This document shows positions 46,187-53,995 of a stretch of DNA of 64,000 bases, piece by piece. Made by a program: the position numbers and the translations under genes. Position 1 is the stretch's first letter, and each line of letters opens with the position of its first letter. Below the pieces are notes generated by a model. It did not search any database and was not told where the DNA came from. It saw only the letters and a list, made by a program, of their open reading frames with translations. The stretch is from Solirubrobacteraceae bacterium (GTDB lineage: Bacteria > Actinomycetota > Thermoleophilia > Solirubrobacterales > Solirubrobacteraceae): contig JALNWQ010000002.1 in assembly GCA_023230855.1 (NCBI GenBank), positions 281,109 through 345,108 on the forward strand, written 5' to 3'.

Positions 46187-46765
46187 CTACCTGCTCCCCT
46201 CGCCGGCGAGCGCCGAGAAGTCGATCTCGCCGAGGGCCTCGTCGAGCAGGCGACGCTGCTCGTCCTCGGTCAGCGACTTGCGCGTGACCTTGGCGGTGGC
46301 CTCCACGGTGAGCGCCGCGACCTCGGTCCGGAGCTCGCCCACCGCACGCCGGGTCTCGGCGGCGATGTCGCTCTTGGCCTGGTCGAGGATCTCCTCGCGC
46401 TGCTTCTTCGCCGCATCCTTGGAGTCGGCGATGTGCTGGTCGGCCGAGCGGCGGGCGCGAGCGATGATCTCCTCGCTCTCCGCACGGGCCTTCTGGAGCT
46501 GCTCGCGGTACTCCGCGGCGAGCTCCTCGGCCTCCTTGCGGCCCTGCTCGGCGGCGTCGATCGATTCGGTGATCTTCCGCTGGCGCTCATCGAGCGCCTC
46601 GGCGATCTTCGGGAACGCGAACTTGGCCAGCAGGAACATCGAGATGCCGAAGACCAACAGGGTCCACAGCATCAAGCCGATGTCCGGCTGGACCAGGAAG
46701 CTCCCGCCCTCGTCGTCGCCGCCGGAGGCGGCCAGGATGGTCGGGAGGTTGGCGACGGCAGTCAT
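46187..46765 (-). CDS. atpF: ATP synthase F0 b subunit
   Basis: 192 residues: a membrane helix (GLMLWTLLVFGISMFLLAKFAF) near residue 30, then a long charged right-handed coiled coil (RKEAEELAAEYREQLQKARA) typical of the peripheral stalk. A 25-residue N-terminal leader (PTILAASGGDDEGGSF) precedes the helix, as in many actinomycetes. Confidence 0.95.
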   Translation of the reverse strand: MTAVANLPTILAASGGDDEGGSFLVQPDIGLMLWTLLVFGISMFLLAKFAFPKIAEALDERQRKITESIDAAEQGRKEAEELAAEYREQLQKARAESEEIIARARRSADQHIADSKDAAKKQREEILDQAKSDIAAETRRAVGELRTEVAALTVEATAKVTRKSLTEDEQRRLLDEALGEIDFSALAGEGSR

Positions 46766-46772
46766 CGGGCTC

Positions 46773-47054
46773 CTACAGGAAGAAGGCCAGCAGGCCGGCG
46801 ACGAGGCCGTAGAACACGCAGGCCTCGGTCAGGGCGAAGCCGAGCCACTGGATGCCGGTCAGCTCGTCGCGCAGCTCGGGCTGGCGGGCCACCGACTCGA
46901 TCATCTTGCCGAAGATGTTGCCGATGCCGACGCCTGCACCGGCGGCGCCGAGGCCTCCGCCGAGGCCGAGGGCGATGGCCTTACCGGCGTCCGCGCCGGC
47001 GCCCTCGATCTCGGTTGCGGCCTGGGCAAGGGTGGTGATGATGGAGAGGTCCAC
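46773..47054 (-). CDS. atpE: ATP synthase F0 c subunit
   Basis: 93 residues from a GTG with AAGGAG upstream. Two helices: the first is Gly-rich (GLGGGLGAAGAGVGIGNIFG), the second carries the ion-binding Glu in GFALTEACVFYGLVAGLL. The Gln and Ser/Thr ligands typical of sodium-type c rings are absent, so the enzyme should use protons. RQPELRDELTGIQW is the polar loop to F1. Confidence 0.95.
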   Translation of the reverse strand: MDLSIITTLAQAATEIEGAGADAGKAIALGLGGGLGAAGAGVGIGNIFGKMIESVARQPELRDELTGIQWLGFALTEACVFYGLVAGLLAFFL

Positions 47055-47084
47055 GGGGTTTGCTCCTTCTGAGATCTCTCGGGA

Positions 47085-47969
47085 TCAGTGCTCGTCGGCG
47101 ACGGCCGAACCGAGGTAGATGGCGGTGAGGATGGCGAAGATGAAGGCCTGCAGCGTCGCGATCAGGCCGACCTCGAAGAGGAAGAGGATGACGCCGGCCG
47201 GCAGCGTGACGACGCCGATGGCGGCGGTGCCGAGCAGGACGGCCAGGCCACCGGCCATGAAGAGGATGATGAGGTGGCCGGCGAGGAGGTTGGCGAACAG
47301 TCGCACGGAGAGCGACATGAGCCGCATGACGTTGGAGAAGAGCTCCAGCACGAAGATGAAGCCGGCCATCGGGCCCTTGACGCCCGCGGGGATCAGGCCC
47401 TTGAGGTAGCCGAGGAGGCCCTTGGCGCGGATGCCCTCGACGGTGTAGGAGATGAACACCACCGCGGCGAGGACGAGCGGGATCGAGAGGTTCGCGGTCG
47501 CGGCGTAGAGCGCGAACGACGGGATCTCGGTGCCCTTGATCGTGTGCTCCGTGTTCATCGGCAGCGGGATGAAGCCGATGAGGTTCGAGTACCAGATGAA
47601 GAGGAAGAGCGCCCCGATGAAGGGGAACCACTTGGCGGCCATCTTCGGGTCCATGTTGCCCCGCGTGATGGTGTCCCGCATGAGGCCGAAGAGGACCTCG
47701 ACCGCCGTCTGCACGCGGTTGGGACGCGCCTGCATCCGCTTCGCGATCCAGAGCATCGTGCCGACGGTCAGGAGCGCCGCGAGCAGGATGTAGACGACGG
47801 CCTTGTTGATCGACATGACGCCGAGGTCGACCCAGTCGTCGAGCTTGAACTCGTTCTGGGGCTTGAACGGGCTCTCCTCCGGGCGCTCGCCGCCGAACGC
47901 CGCGAACACCGCGACGATGAGGAGGACGTAGATGCCCAGTCCGGTGAAGACCTTGGCGCGCGTGCTCAT
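47085..47969 (-). CDS. atpB: ATP synthase F0 a subunit
   Basis: 294 residues. The essential Arg lies in MRLMSLSVRLFANLLAGHLI; the last helices read FLFEVGLIATLQAFIFAILTAIYLG. It forms the proton half-channels next to the c ring. Its ATG overlaps the stop of the AtpI-like gene by four bases (ATGA). Confidence 0.97.
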   Translation of the reverse strand: MSTRAKVFTGLGIYVLLIVAVFAAFGGERPEESPFKPQNEFKLDDWVDLGVMSINKAVVYILLAALLTVGTMLWIAKRMQARPNRVQTAVEVLFGLMRDTITRGNMDPKMAAKWFPFIGALFLFIWYSNLIGFIPLPMNTEHTIKGTEIPSFALYAATANLSIPLVLAAVVFISYTVEGIRAKGLLGYLKGLIPAGVKGPMAGFIFVLELFSNVMRLMSLSVRLFANLLAGHLIILFMAGGLAVLLGTAAIGVVTLPAGVILFLFEVGLIATLQAFIFAILTAIYLGSAVADEH

Positions 47970-48385
47970 GGCTGGAGGGACTCTCCGGTACGGGTGTGGC
48001 TCGCCGCGACGGTGTCGGCGTCCGAGGACGCCGGGGCGGCGACGTCGGCGCGGTGCAGCAGCGAGAGGACGAGGTAGACCGAGAACGCGGCCAGGATGGT
48101 GATCGCCGCGGCGGCCCCGTGGCGATCGCCGATGGCGACGCCCGCGACGACGACCGCCAGCGCGACGAGCCAGGCGCGGACGAGGAGCGCTCCGACGTTC
48201 AGCTTGACGGCCGTGCGGACGTCGGCCGACGCGCGGGCCCGCTCGACGACCGCCTCGGCGATGACGCGCTGGAGGACCCAGGCGCCCGCGCCGATGAGGC
48301 ATCCGCCCACGGGCGCGCCGAGCAGCAGCGCCACCGGGAGGGTGAGCAGCACCAGCAGGACGTCGAGGAAGCGGAGTAGCGGCAT
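47966..48385 (-). CDS. atpI: AtpI-like membrane protein
   Basis: 139 residues from the ATG at 48385. Four hydrophobic segments (LLVLLTLPVALLLGAPVGG; LIGAGAWVLQ; ALLVRAWLVALAVVVAGVAI; AAITILAAFSVYLVLSLL) match ATP synthase protein I, which helps c-ring assembly. The tail is hydrophilic and variable. It starts 13 bases after the AtpZ-like gene and overlaps atpB. The family call rests on position and topology more than on motifs. Confidence 0.75.
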   Translation of the reverse strand: MPLLRFLDVLLVLLTLPVALLLGAPVGGCLIGAGAWVLQRVIAEAVVERARASADVRTAVKLNVGALLVRAWLVALAVVVAGVAIGDRHGAAAAITILAAFSVYLVLSLLHRADVAAPASSDADTVAASHTRTGESLQP

Positions 48386-48398
48386 CAGGAGGCGTGCC

Positions 48399-48593
48399 TC
48401 ATAGATCCCGGAACCGGACGACGACCGCAACGACCCCGCCGGTCAGGCCGGCGAAGGTCCCGACGACGAGCGCCGGTCCCGTGGCGCCGGTCAGATCCCC
48501 GACGAGCAGCCCGAGCAGCACGCCGAGCACCAGTCCACTGAGGACCAGCATCCCGGCCGTGGCCGGGCTGGGAGTGGGACCGGTGGGACGCAT
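48399..48593 (-). CDS. atpZ: AtpZ-like small membrane protein
   Basis: 64 residues: two membrane helices (MLVLSGLVLGVLLGLLVGDL and PALVVGTFAGLTGGVVAVVV) with a Gly-rich turn and a short FRDL end. This is the AtpZ/AtpI-like (AF0A_ATPI) type that heads many atp operons and may aid ion transport or c-ring assembly. The ATG at 48593 is chosen because the hydrophobic pattern starts soon after; no good Shine-Dalgarno is visible. Confidence 0.72.
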   Translation of the reverse strand: MRPTGPTPSPATAGMLVLSGLVLGVLLGLLVGDLTGATGPALVVGTFAGLTGGVVAVVVRFRDL

Positions 48594-48691
48594 GGAGGGA
48601 ATCCAGGTCCGTGGCGAACGGTGGAAGGGGCATCGTCGGAATCGGCGACGCGCTGGCGGATCGAGGGCTCGGCCCGTCTGCGACGTGGCCA

Positions 48692-48716
48692 ACATATAGG
48701 AAGGGCGGACGTCCGC
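48692..48716 (-). promoter_or_regulatory. Candidate atp operon promoter with palindromic operator
   Basis: Minus-strand TATGTT/TATATG in the only A+T-rich patch upstream of the operon, with the 12-bp palindrome GCGGACGTCCGC starting seven bases upstream. No convincing -35. The leader to atpZ would be about 90 bases. Confidence 0.35.
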
Positions 48717-48916
48717 GTGTTGCCCCCACGCCACGGATCCCCCGTAGGGATGGGGTTTCGTGCGCCGCCGCACGCGTCGTCGTGGCGAGCGGCGCGACGA
48801 CAAGTGCGCGGCGCCACGATCGGGGCCTCGGCGCTCGTGTGGCGCGCCACGAGGGCGTGCGATCGGCGCCGGGCGAGCCGCGCGGTGGAGACGGCTCGGT
48901 CGGCTGCGGACACGGG

Positions 48917-48934
48917 CCCGGCGCCGACGCCGGG
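48917..48934 (-). terminator. 7-bp hairpin after the WecA-like gene
   Basis: CCCGGCG, loop CCGA, CGCCGGG, 19 bases beyond the stop at 48953. No U-tract. Confidence 0.5.
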
Positions 48935-48952
48935 GGCGACGCCGTCGGTCGG

Positions 48953-50170
48953 TCAGTCGTCGTGGCCCGGACGGAGCGACGGTCGCTCCCCCGTGATCTG
49001 CGCGAACTCGCCGGTCTCGAGCGCCCGCTCGACGTCGGCGTCGATCTCGCGGTCCGTCACGTCCGGACGGAGGCGACGCAGGCGCCGGGCGCCAAGGCTC
49101 CGGAGCTTCACGATCTCCAGGACGACCACGAGGTACAGGCTGAACGCGAGGACGACGAGCGCCAGGCCGATCATGACCGCCATCCACGCCCAGTCGTACG
49201 TCTCCGGCTGCGGGCTGTACGGCACGAACCGCAGCGCGACCGCCAGGCCGGCGAGCGCCGCCGTCCACGCGTAGAGGTAGAGGACCGTGCGGCGCTGGCT
49301 GAACCCGAGCCGACCGAACCGGTGGTGGAGGTGGTTCTGGTCCGGCGCCCACGGCAACCGACCGGTGCGCAGGCGCTTGAGGACGACGAACGTCGTGTCG
49401 AGGAACGGGAGCGCCAGGACGAGGAGCGGGATGACGAGGGCGGGCACGACCTGGGTCTTCACCGACCCCTCGACCGCGACCGCCGCGAGGAGGTAGCCGA
49501 GGAGGTTCGCTCCGGCGTCGCCCATGAAGATCCGGGCCGGATGGAAGTTGTGAACGAGGAACCCGACGGCCGCGCCGCAGGTCGCGGCGGCGAGCACCCC
49601 CGCCGCGTCGCGTCCGAGGTCCCACGCGACGATGCCCAGGGCGACCGCCGCGATCGCGCACACGCCCGCCGCCAGCCCGTCGATCCCGTCCGAGAGGTTG
49701 ACGACGTTCATGACGGCGACGAAGCCCAGGACCGTGAGCGGGCCCCCGAGCCCGCCGAAGTCGACCGCGCCGAGGAACGGGAACGTGATGTTGGCCACGA
49801 GGACGCCGTGCGTCACCGGGACGCACGCCGCCCCCGTCTGGCCGAGGAGCTTGAGCAGCGGATGGAGGTCCAGCCGGTCGTCGATCGCGCCGACGATCGT
49901 GATGACGACCGCGCCGACGAGGATCGACTTCAGCTCCGGGCTCAGCTCGTGCTCGAACCGTCCGCCGTCGAGGACCAGCGGCACCGCGACGAGGACGCCG
50001 GCGAGGATCGCCAGGCCGCCGAGCAGCGGCGTGCCGCCACGGGCCACGCCCCGGTCGCTCGGACGGTCGACGACGCCGATCGTCCGCGCCAGCCGGGCGG
50101 CGAGCGGCGTGAGCGCCGCGGCGACCGCGAAGCCGACGAGCAGCCCCACGATCGGATCGCGCCAGGTCAT
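48953..50170 (-). CDS. WecA/TagO-type undecaprenyl-phosphate sugar-1-phosphate transferase
   Basis: 405 residues with about eleven membrane helices. The polyprenyl-phosphate N-acetylhexosamine-1-phosphate transferase motifs are in order: GAIDDRLDLHPLLK, NVVNLSDGIDGLAAG, HPARIFMGDAGANLLGY and the HLHHRFGRLGFSQ loop. The HHR pattern fits WecA/TagO (UDP-GlcNAc) rather than MraY. It starts lipid-linked wall polymers, which LCP proteins such as the one at 38 kb attach to peptidoglycan. TAGGCT lies nine bases before the ATG. Confidence 0.93.
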   Translation of the reverse strand: MTWRDPIVGLLVGFAVAAALTPLAARLARTIGVVDRPSDRGVARGGTPLLGGLAILAGVLVAVPLVLDGGRFEHELSPELKSILVGAVVITIVGAIDDRLDLHPLLKLLGQTGAACVPVTHGVLVANITFPFLGAVDFGGLGGPLTVLGFVAVMNVVNLSDGIDGLAAGVCAIAAVALGIVAWDLGRDAAGVLAAATCGAAVGFLVHNFHPARIFMGDAGANLLGYLLAAVAVEGSVKTQVVPALVIPLLVLALPFLDTTFVVLKRLRTGRLPWAPDQNHLHHRFGRLGFSQRRTVLYLYAWTAALAGLAVALRFVPYSPQPETYDWAWMAVMIGLALVVLAFSLYLVVVLEIVKLRSLGARRLRRLRPDVTDREIDADVERALETGEFAQITGERPSLRPGHDD

Positions 50171-50179
50171 CGGGACGAC

Positions 50180-50185
50180 AGCCTA
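50180..50185 (-). promoter_or_regulatory. Putative -10 element of the WecA-like gene
   Basis: TAGGCT, nine bases before the ATG at 50170. Confidence 0.45.
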
Positions 50186-50217
50186 GAGGCGCGCACGGTT
50201 GGCGCCCCGGCGGCGCG

Positions 50218-51510
50218 TCAGCCGAGGTCGGCGTAGAGCGGGAAGCGCGCGGCGACCGCGCGGACGCGGTCCGCGAGGTCCGCCCTGCCGGCCGCGAACG
50301 TCGCGTCGTCGGCCCCGACGACCGCGCCGATGACGTCACCGACCTCGCGGAAGTCCTCCTCCCCCAGCCCGCGCGTGGCGAGCGCCGGGGCGCCGACGCG
50401 CAGGCCGCTCGTGACCATCGGCGGACGCGGGTCGAACGGGACGGCGTTGCGGTTGACGGTGATGCCGACCTCGTGCAGGCGGTCCTCGGCCTGCTGGCCG
50501 TCGAGGGCCGTCTCGCGCAGGTCGACCAGGACGAGGTGCACGTCGGTGCCGCCGGTGAGCACCGACACCCCGGCCGCGGCGGCCGGGCCGGCGAGCAACG
50601 CCGAGGCGACGGCCCGGGCGCCGGCGATCGTGCGCTCCTGCCGCTCGCGGAACTCGGCGCTGGCGGCGATCTTCAGGGCCACCGCCTTTGCGGCGATGAC
50701 GTGCTCCAGCGGGCCGCCCTGCTGCCCCGGGAAGACCGCCGAGTTGATCTTCTTCGCGTGCTCCTCGCGGCAGAGGATGATGCCCGACCGCGGACCGCCG
50801 AGGGTCTTGTGGACGGTGGTGGAGACGACGTCGGCGTACGGCACCGGGTTGGGGTGCAGCCCGGCGGCGACGAGGCCGGCGAAGTGCGCCATGTCGACGA
50901 ACAGCAGCGCACCGACCTCGTCGGCGATCTCGCGGAACCGCGCGAAGTCGAGGTGCCGCGGGTACGCCGACCAGCCGGCGATGATCATCTTGGGCTTCGT
51001 CTCGCGGGCGATCCGCGCGACCTCGTCCATGTCGATGAGCGACGTCTCGCGGTCGACCTCGTAGGCGACGATGTCGTACAGGCGACCGGACACGTTGAGC
51101 TTCATGCCGTGGCTCAGGTGCCCACCGTGGGCGAGCGACAGGCCCATGATCCGGTCGCCGGGCTGCAGCAGCGCGTGGTAGACGGCGTTGTTGGCCTGTG
51201 CGCCCGCGTGCGGCTGGACGTTGGCGTGGTCGGCCCCGAACAGCGCTTTGGCCCGATCGATGGCGAGCTGCTCGATGACGTCGACGTGCTCGCACCCGCC
51301 GTAGTAGCGCCGACCCGGGTAGCCCTCGGCGTACTTGTTCGTCAGCACGCTGCCCTGGCACTCCAGCACGGCGCGGGGCACGAAGTTCTCGGACGCGATC
51401 ATCTCGAGCGTGTCCTGCTGGCGACGCAGCTCCGCCCCGACCGCGGCGGCGACGTCGGGGTCGAGCTCGGCGAGGGTGGCGTTGAAGTAGTCGGCGGGCA
51501 GGTCGGACAC
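50218..51510 (-). CDS. glyA: Serine hydroxymethyltransferase
   Basis: 430 residues from a GTG at 51510, with GAGGAG eight bases upstream; the frame is open further 5' but homology starts at DLPADYFNATLAELDPDV. The PLP lysine is in VVSTTVHKTLGGPRSG; SENFVPRAVLECQGSVLTNKYAEG and HANVQPHAGAQANNAVY are family signatures. It makes glycine and methylene-tetrahydrofolate from serine. Its 131-base leader carries a ZTP riboswitch, so expression should rise when purine/folate intermediates (ZTP/ZMP) accumulate. Confidence 0.97.
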   Translation of the reverse strand: MSDLPADYFNATLAELDPDVAAAVGAELRRQQDTLEMIASENFVPRAVLECQGSVLTNKYAEGYPGRRYYGGCEHVDVIEQLAIDRAKALFGADHANVQPHAGAQANNAVYHALLQPGDRIMGLSLAHGGHLSHGMKLNVSGRLYDIVAYEVDRETSLIDMDEVARIARETKPKMIIAGWSAYPRHLDFARFREIADEVGALLFVDMAHFAGLVAAGLHPNPVPYADVVSTTVHKTLGGPRSGIILCREEHAKKINSAVFPGQQGGPLEHVIAAKAVALKIAASAEFRERQERTIAGARAVASALLAGPAAAAGVSVLTGGTDVHLVLVDLRETALDGQQAEDRLHEVGITVNRNAVPFDPRPPMVTSGLRVGAPALATRGLGEEDFREVGDVIGAVVGADDATFAAGRADLADRVRAVAARFPLYADLG

Positions 51511-51569
51511 GGATGCTCCTCGCGGCAGCGGGTCGCACGGCGGCGACGGTCTGATGGTCGGGTCAGGGG

Positions 51570-51641
51570 TGCCCAGGCGCGCGGCGGATGCTCGTGTCGC
51601 TTCCCGGTGGTCGGTTCCACCCACTGGCGCCAGTCGCGACC
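51570..51641 (-). ncRNA. ZTP (pfl) riboswitch in the glyA leader
   Basis: The minus strand reads GGUCGCGACUGGCG, then a GUGG/CCAC hairpin (GUGGAACCGACCAC), CGGGAAGCGAC closing P1 with GUCGC, and after a spacer the conserved GCGCCUGGGCA that forms the pseudoknot. These are the core conserved positions of the pfl/ZTP class. It begins right after a TAGCAT promoter hexamer and ends about 60 bases before the glyA GTG. Known ZTP riboswitches turn on folate/purine genes, glyA among them. The expression platform (GACCCGACCAUCAG region) is not clear to me. Confidence 0.88.
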
Positions 51642-51647
51642 GGAGCG

Positions 51648-51653
51648 ATGCTA
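51648..51653 (-). promoter_or_regulatory. Putative -10 element of glyA
   Basis: TAGCAT, placing the transcript start at about 51641, the first base of the riboswitch. The region 51654-51775 up to rpiB shows nothing further. Confidence 0.5.
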
Positions 51654-51775
51654 GCGGGGGGCGGCGGCCGTCGTGTCCGGATCGGCGCGGACCCACCGCC
51701 GGCCACCGCACGATGCGACGAAGGCCGCCGCATCCGGCGGGGTTCGTCACACCGTCGACGGGCCGGGGATGACCC

Positions 51776-52243
51776 TCAGGGGGTGGTCGGCGGGGCGCCG
51801 TCTCCCCCGGCCTCGACGTCGGCGATCTCGCCGATCCGCCGCTCGTGCCGTCCGCCCTCGAACGCGGTGTCGAGGAACGCCGCGACGATCGCGTCGGACG
51901 CGTCGGCGGTGATCCGCGCCTGCGACAACCCCAGGACGTTGATGCCGTTGTGGCGGCGGGCCATCGACGCCTCGTCGGCGTCGTGGGCGTTGACCGCCCG
52001 GATCCCGCCGACCTTGTTGGCGGTGATCGTCACGCCGTTGCCCGATCCGCACACGACGACGGCGCGGTCCGCGGCGCCTCCGGCCACGGCGCGGGCGGCC
52101 CGGGCGGCGTACTCCGGGTAGTCCGTGGAGTCGGCGGAGTGGGCGCCGACGTCGGTGACGTCGTGCCCGGCCGCCTCGAGCGAGGCCCGGACGTGCTCCT
52201 TGAGGTCGAACCCGGCGTGGTCCGAGGCGACGGCGATCCGCAT
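51776..52243 (-). CDS. rpiB: Ribose-5-phosphate isomerase B
   Basis: 155 residues from the ATG at 52243. MRIAVASDHAGFDLKEH holds the substrate-binding Asp-His, and AVVVCGSGNGVTITANKVGG the catalytic Cys and anion hole; ARRHNGINVLGLSQARI is also conserved. It interconverts ribose- and ribulose-5-phosphate for the pentose pathway and nucleotides. TACGAT lies six bases before the ATG. It lies between tsaC and glyA on the same strand. Confidence 0.95.
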   Translation of the reverse strand: MRIAVASDHAGFDLKEHVRASLEAAGHDVTDVGAHSADSTDYPEYAARAARAVAGGAADRAVVVCGSGNGVTITANKVGGIRAVNAHDADEASMARRHNGINVLGLSQARITADASDAIVAAFLDTAFEGGRHERRIGEIADVEAGGDGAPPTTP

Positions 52244-52249
52244 GCCCTC

Positions 52250-52255
52250 ATCGTA
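52250..52255 (-). promoter_or_regulatory. Putative -10 element of rpiB
   Basis: TACGAT, six bases before the ATG at 52243. Confidence 0.45.
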
Positions 52256-52398
52256 CGGACCGGCCGTCCCGTCGCGCGCGTGGGCCGACGGCGAGCCCCG
52301 GCCACCCCGGCCGTCCACCTGCCGCCCGGTCGCGCGCGCCGGCCGACGCCGTGCGCCCGCCGGATGGGCCGACGCGGCGGCGCGCGTCCCGGCGGCGC

Positions 52399-53124
52399 TC
52401 AGCCGTCGCGCCGCAGCGCCCCGAGTCGCCGGTCGATCTCGACGCCGGGGACCGCTCCCTCGCGGAGCACCCGCCAGCGCCCGTCGCCGGCCGCCCACGC
52501 CCGAAGGTCCACGATCGTGGAGGGCGTCCCGGGCCGCGGTCCCCGGTCGAGGACGAGGTCGCAGGCGGCGCGGATCGCGCGTGGCACGGCGTCGACGGTC
52601 ACCGGATCCGGCTCGCCGGCGCGGTTGGCGCTGGTCTGGGCGATCGGGTCGCGGCCCGGAGGCGCCTCGCCCGCCAGGCGTGGCGCCCGTACCCCGAGGC
52701 TCGTCGGGTCGGTGCCCGCCGCCGCGGGGAAGCGGGCCGCGGGGTCCGGCAGGACGAGCCCGACCGGCCCGGGCAGGAGCGCGCGCACGGCGCGACCGAT
52801 CCGGTCGGCGGGATCGACCGGTCGTGGCGTCCCCGACGCCGTCGCCGATCGTGGAGCCTCCGACGCCGTCGCCGGTCGTGGGATCGCCGGACCCGGCGTA
52901 CCGTCCGCCAGCACGTCGTCGACCGACCAGAAGAGGACCGCGACCGGCTTCTCCGGATCGCGCCCCTTGAGCTCGGCGAGCCGCCGGACGGCGTCCGGGC
53001 GCCGCGGATCGACCGCCAGCCCGTAGACGCCCTCGGCGGGGAACAGGACGATCCCGCCGGCGGACGTGACCGCGATCAGGCGGTCGACGTCGTCCGGGTC
53101 GAGCGGTAGGACGTGGTCGGGCAC
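52399..53124 (-). CDS. tsaC: L-threonylcarbamoyladenylate synthase (YrdC/Sua5 type) with a repeat insertion
   Basis: 241 residues from a GTG. The YrdC fold is clear: GGIVLFPAEGVYGLAVDPRR, LAELKGRDPEKPVAVLF, and in the second half LGVRAPRL and PIAQTSANRAGEP. It makes threonylcarbamoyl-AMP for t6A at position 37 of ANN-decoding tRNAs. There is no C-terminal Sua5 domain, so this is the short TsaC form. Residues about 75-105 are a low-complexity insertion encoded by a 27-bp tandem repeat (ATASEAPRS, ATASGTPRP). It lies 16 bases after prmC; TACGGT lies six bases before the GTG. Confidence 0.9.
   Translation of the reverse strand: MPDHVLPLDPDDVDRLIAVTSAGGIVLFPAEGVYGLAVDPRRPDAVRRLAELKGRDPEKPVAVLFWSVDDVLADGTPGPAIPRPATASEAPRSATASGTPRPVDPADRIGRAVRALLPGPVGLVLPDPAARFPAAAGTDPTSLGVRAPRLAGEAPPGRDPIAQTSANRAGEPDPVTVDAVPRAIRAACDLVLDRGPRPGTPSTIVDLRAWAAGDGRWRVLREGAVPGVEIDRRLGALRRDG
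52819..52880. repeat. 27-bp in-frame minisatellite inside tsaC
   Basis: Two units (52819-52845 and 52846-52872) differ at only a few bases; a third starts at 52873 and decays after about eight bases. The length is nine codons, so the tsaC frame is kept. Confidence 0.85.
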
Positions 53125-53130
53125 CCGGTC

Positions 53131-53136
53131 ACCGTA
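53131..53136 (-). promoter_or_regulatory. Putative -10 element of tsaC
   Basis: TACGGT, six bases before the GTG at 53124, just inside the short gap after prmC. Confidence 0.35.
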
Positions 53137-53140
53137 CGGG

Positions 53141-53995
53141 TCACCGCGGGTGGCGGCGCGCGACGACGACCCGACCGATGCCGGCCAGGTCGTCGAGCGT
53201 CTCGGCCGTGGCGAACCCGGCGTCCCGCGCCACGTCCTCGACCTCGGGCGCCTGACCGGCCCCGACCTCGATCGCCAGCAGGTCCGCGCCGGCGTCACGC
53301 GCGGCCGGCACGAGCCGGCGGACGACGTCGAGCCCGTCGGAGCCGCCGAACAGCGCCAGCGGCGGGTCGTGCTCGCGGACCTCGGGCGGCAGGTCGTCAC
53401 GGTCGCCGTCCGGGATGTACGGGGGGTTCGACAGGACCCAGAGCGGACCGTCGGTCGCGGCGGCCGTGAGCCCGGCGAGGAGGTCGCCGTGGCGCCAGGC
53501 GACCGCCGGCAGGTCGAGCCGTCGGGCGTTGGCCGCGGCGACCTCGAGGGCGTCCGCCGAGCGGTCGACGCCGTGCAGCACGAGGTCGGGACGCTCGTCG
53601 GCGAGCGCCAGCGCGATCGCGCCGCTGCCGGTGCCGACGTCGACGACGGTCGCTCCCGGGGGCGCGGTGAGCCCCACCTCGACGAGCAGCTCGGTCTCGG
53701 GTCGCGGGACGAGGACCCTGCGGTCCACCGCGATGTCGAGGCGGCGGAAGCCGCGCACGCCGATGATGTGCGCGATCGACTCGCGGGCGACCGCCCGGCG
53801 CTCGGCGAGGACGTCGACCGCCTGCTCCTCGGCCGCGGTCAGGGGACGCGGCCCGTCCAGGACGAGTCGGGTGCGGTCGCCGCCGACGGCGTGCGCGACG
53901 AGGAGCTCCGCGTCGAGGCGTGGCGTGTCGATCCCGACGGCCGCGAACCGCGCCGTGAGCCGCCGGACCGCGTCGGTGAGGGTCCCGGTGGTCAG
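53141..53995 (-). CDS. prmC: Release-factor glutamine methyltransferase PrmC, apparent CTG start
   Basis: 284 residues, the normal length. The N-terminal helical domain (RLTARFAAVGIDTPRLDAEL) and the linker IAHIIGVRGFRRLDIAVDR lead into the SAM fold VVDVGTGSGAIALAL and the catalytic LSNPPYIPDG. It methylates the GGQ glutamine of RF1 and RF2. The frame has no ATG, GTG or TTG between the prfA stop and the Val-Arg at 53758, and none for at least 100 bases into prfA. The best start is the CTG at 53995 overlapping the prfA stop as CTGA. The GTG at 53758 would remove the whole N-terminal domain. Confidence 0.88.
   Translation of the reverse strand: MTTGTLTDAVRRLTARFAAVGIDTPRLDAELLVAHAVGGDRTRLVLDGPRPLTAAEEQAVDVLAERRAVARESIAHIIGVRGFRRLDIAVDRRVLVPRPETELLVEVGLTAPPGATVVDVGTGSGAIALALADERPDLVLHGVDRSADALEVAAANARRLDLPAVAWRHGDLLAGLTAAATDGPLWVLSNPPYIPDGDRDDLPPEVREHDPPLALFGGSDGLDVVRRLVPAARDAGADLLAIEVGAGQAPEVEDVARDAGFATAETLDDLAGIGRVVVARRHPR

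Larger units (their letters stand above)
48594..48952. other. 359-base intergenic region: atp operon leader and promoter, wecA-like terminator
   Basis: No gene is supported here. From the atp side: a 95-base G+C-rich stretch, then the A+T patch AACATATAGG (48691-48700), then the perfect palindrome GCGGACGTCCGC (48705-48716). On the other side lie GTGGCGCGCCAC-type palindromes and the wecA-like gene's hairpin. Confidence 0.6.

Noticed and set aside
53141..53758. prmC starting at the GTG at 53758
   Set aside because: It would delete the whole N-terminal domain, whose sequence continues without a break to 53995.
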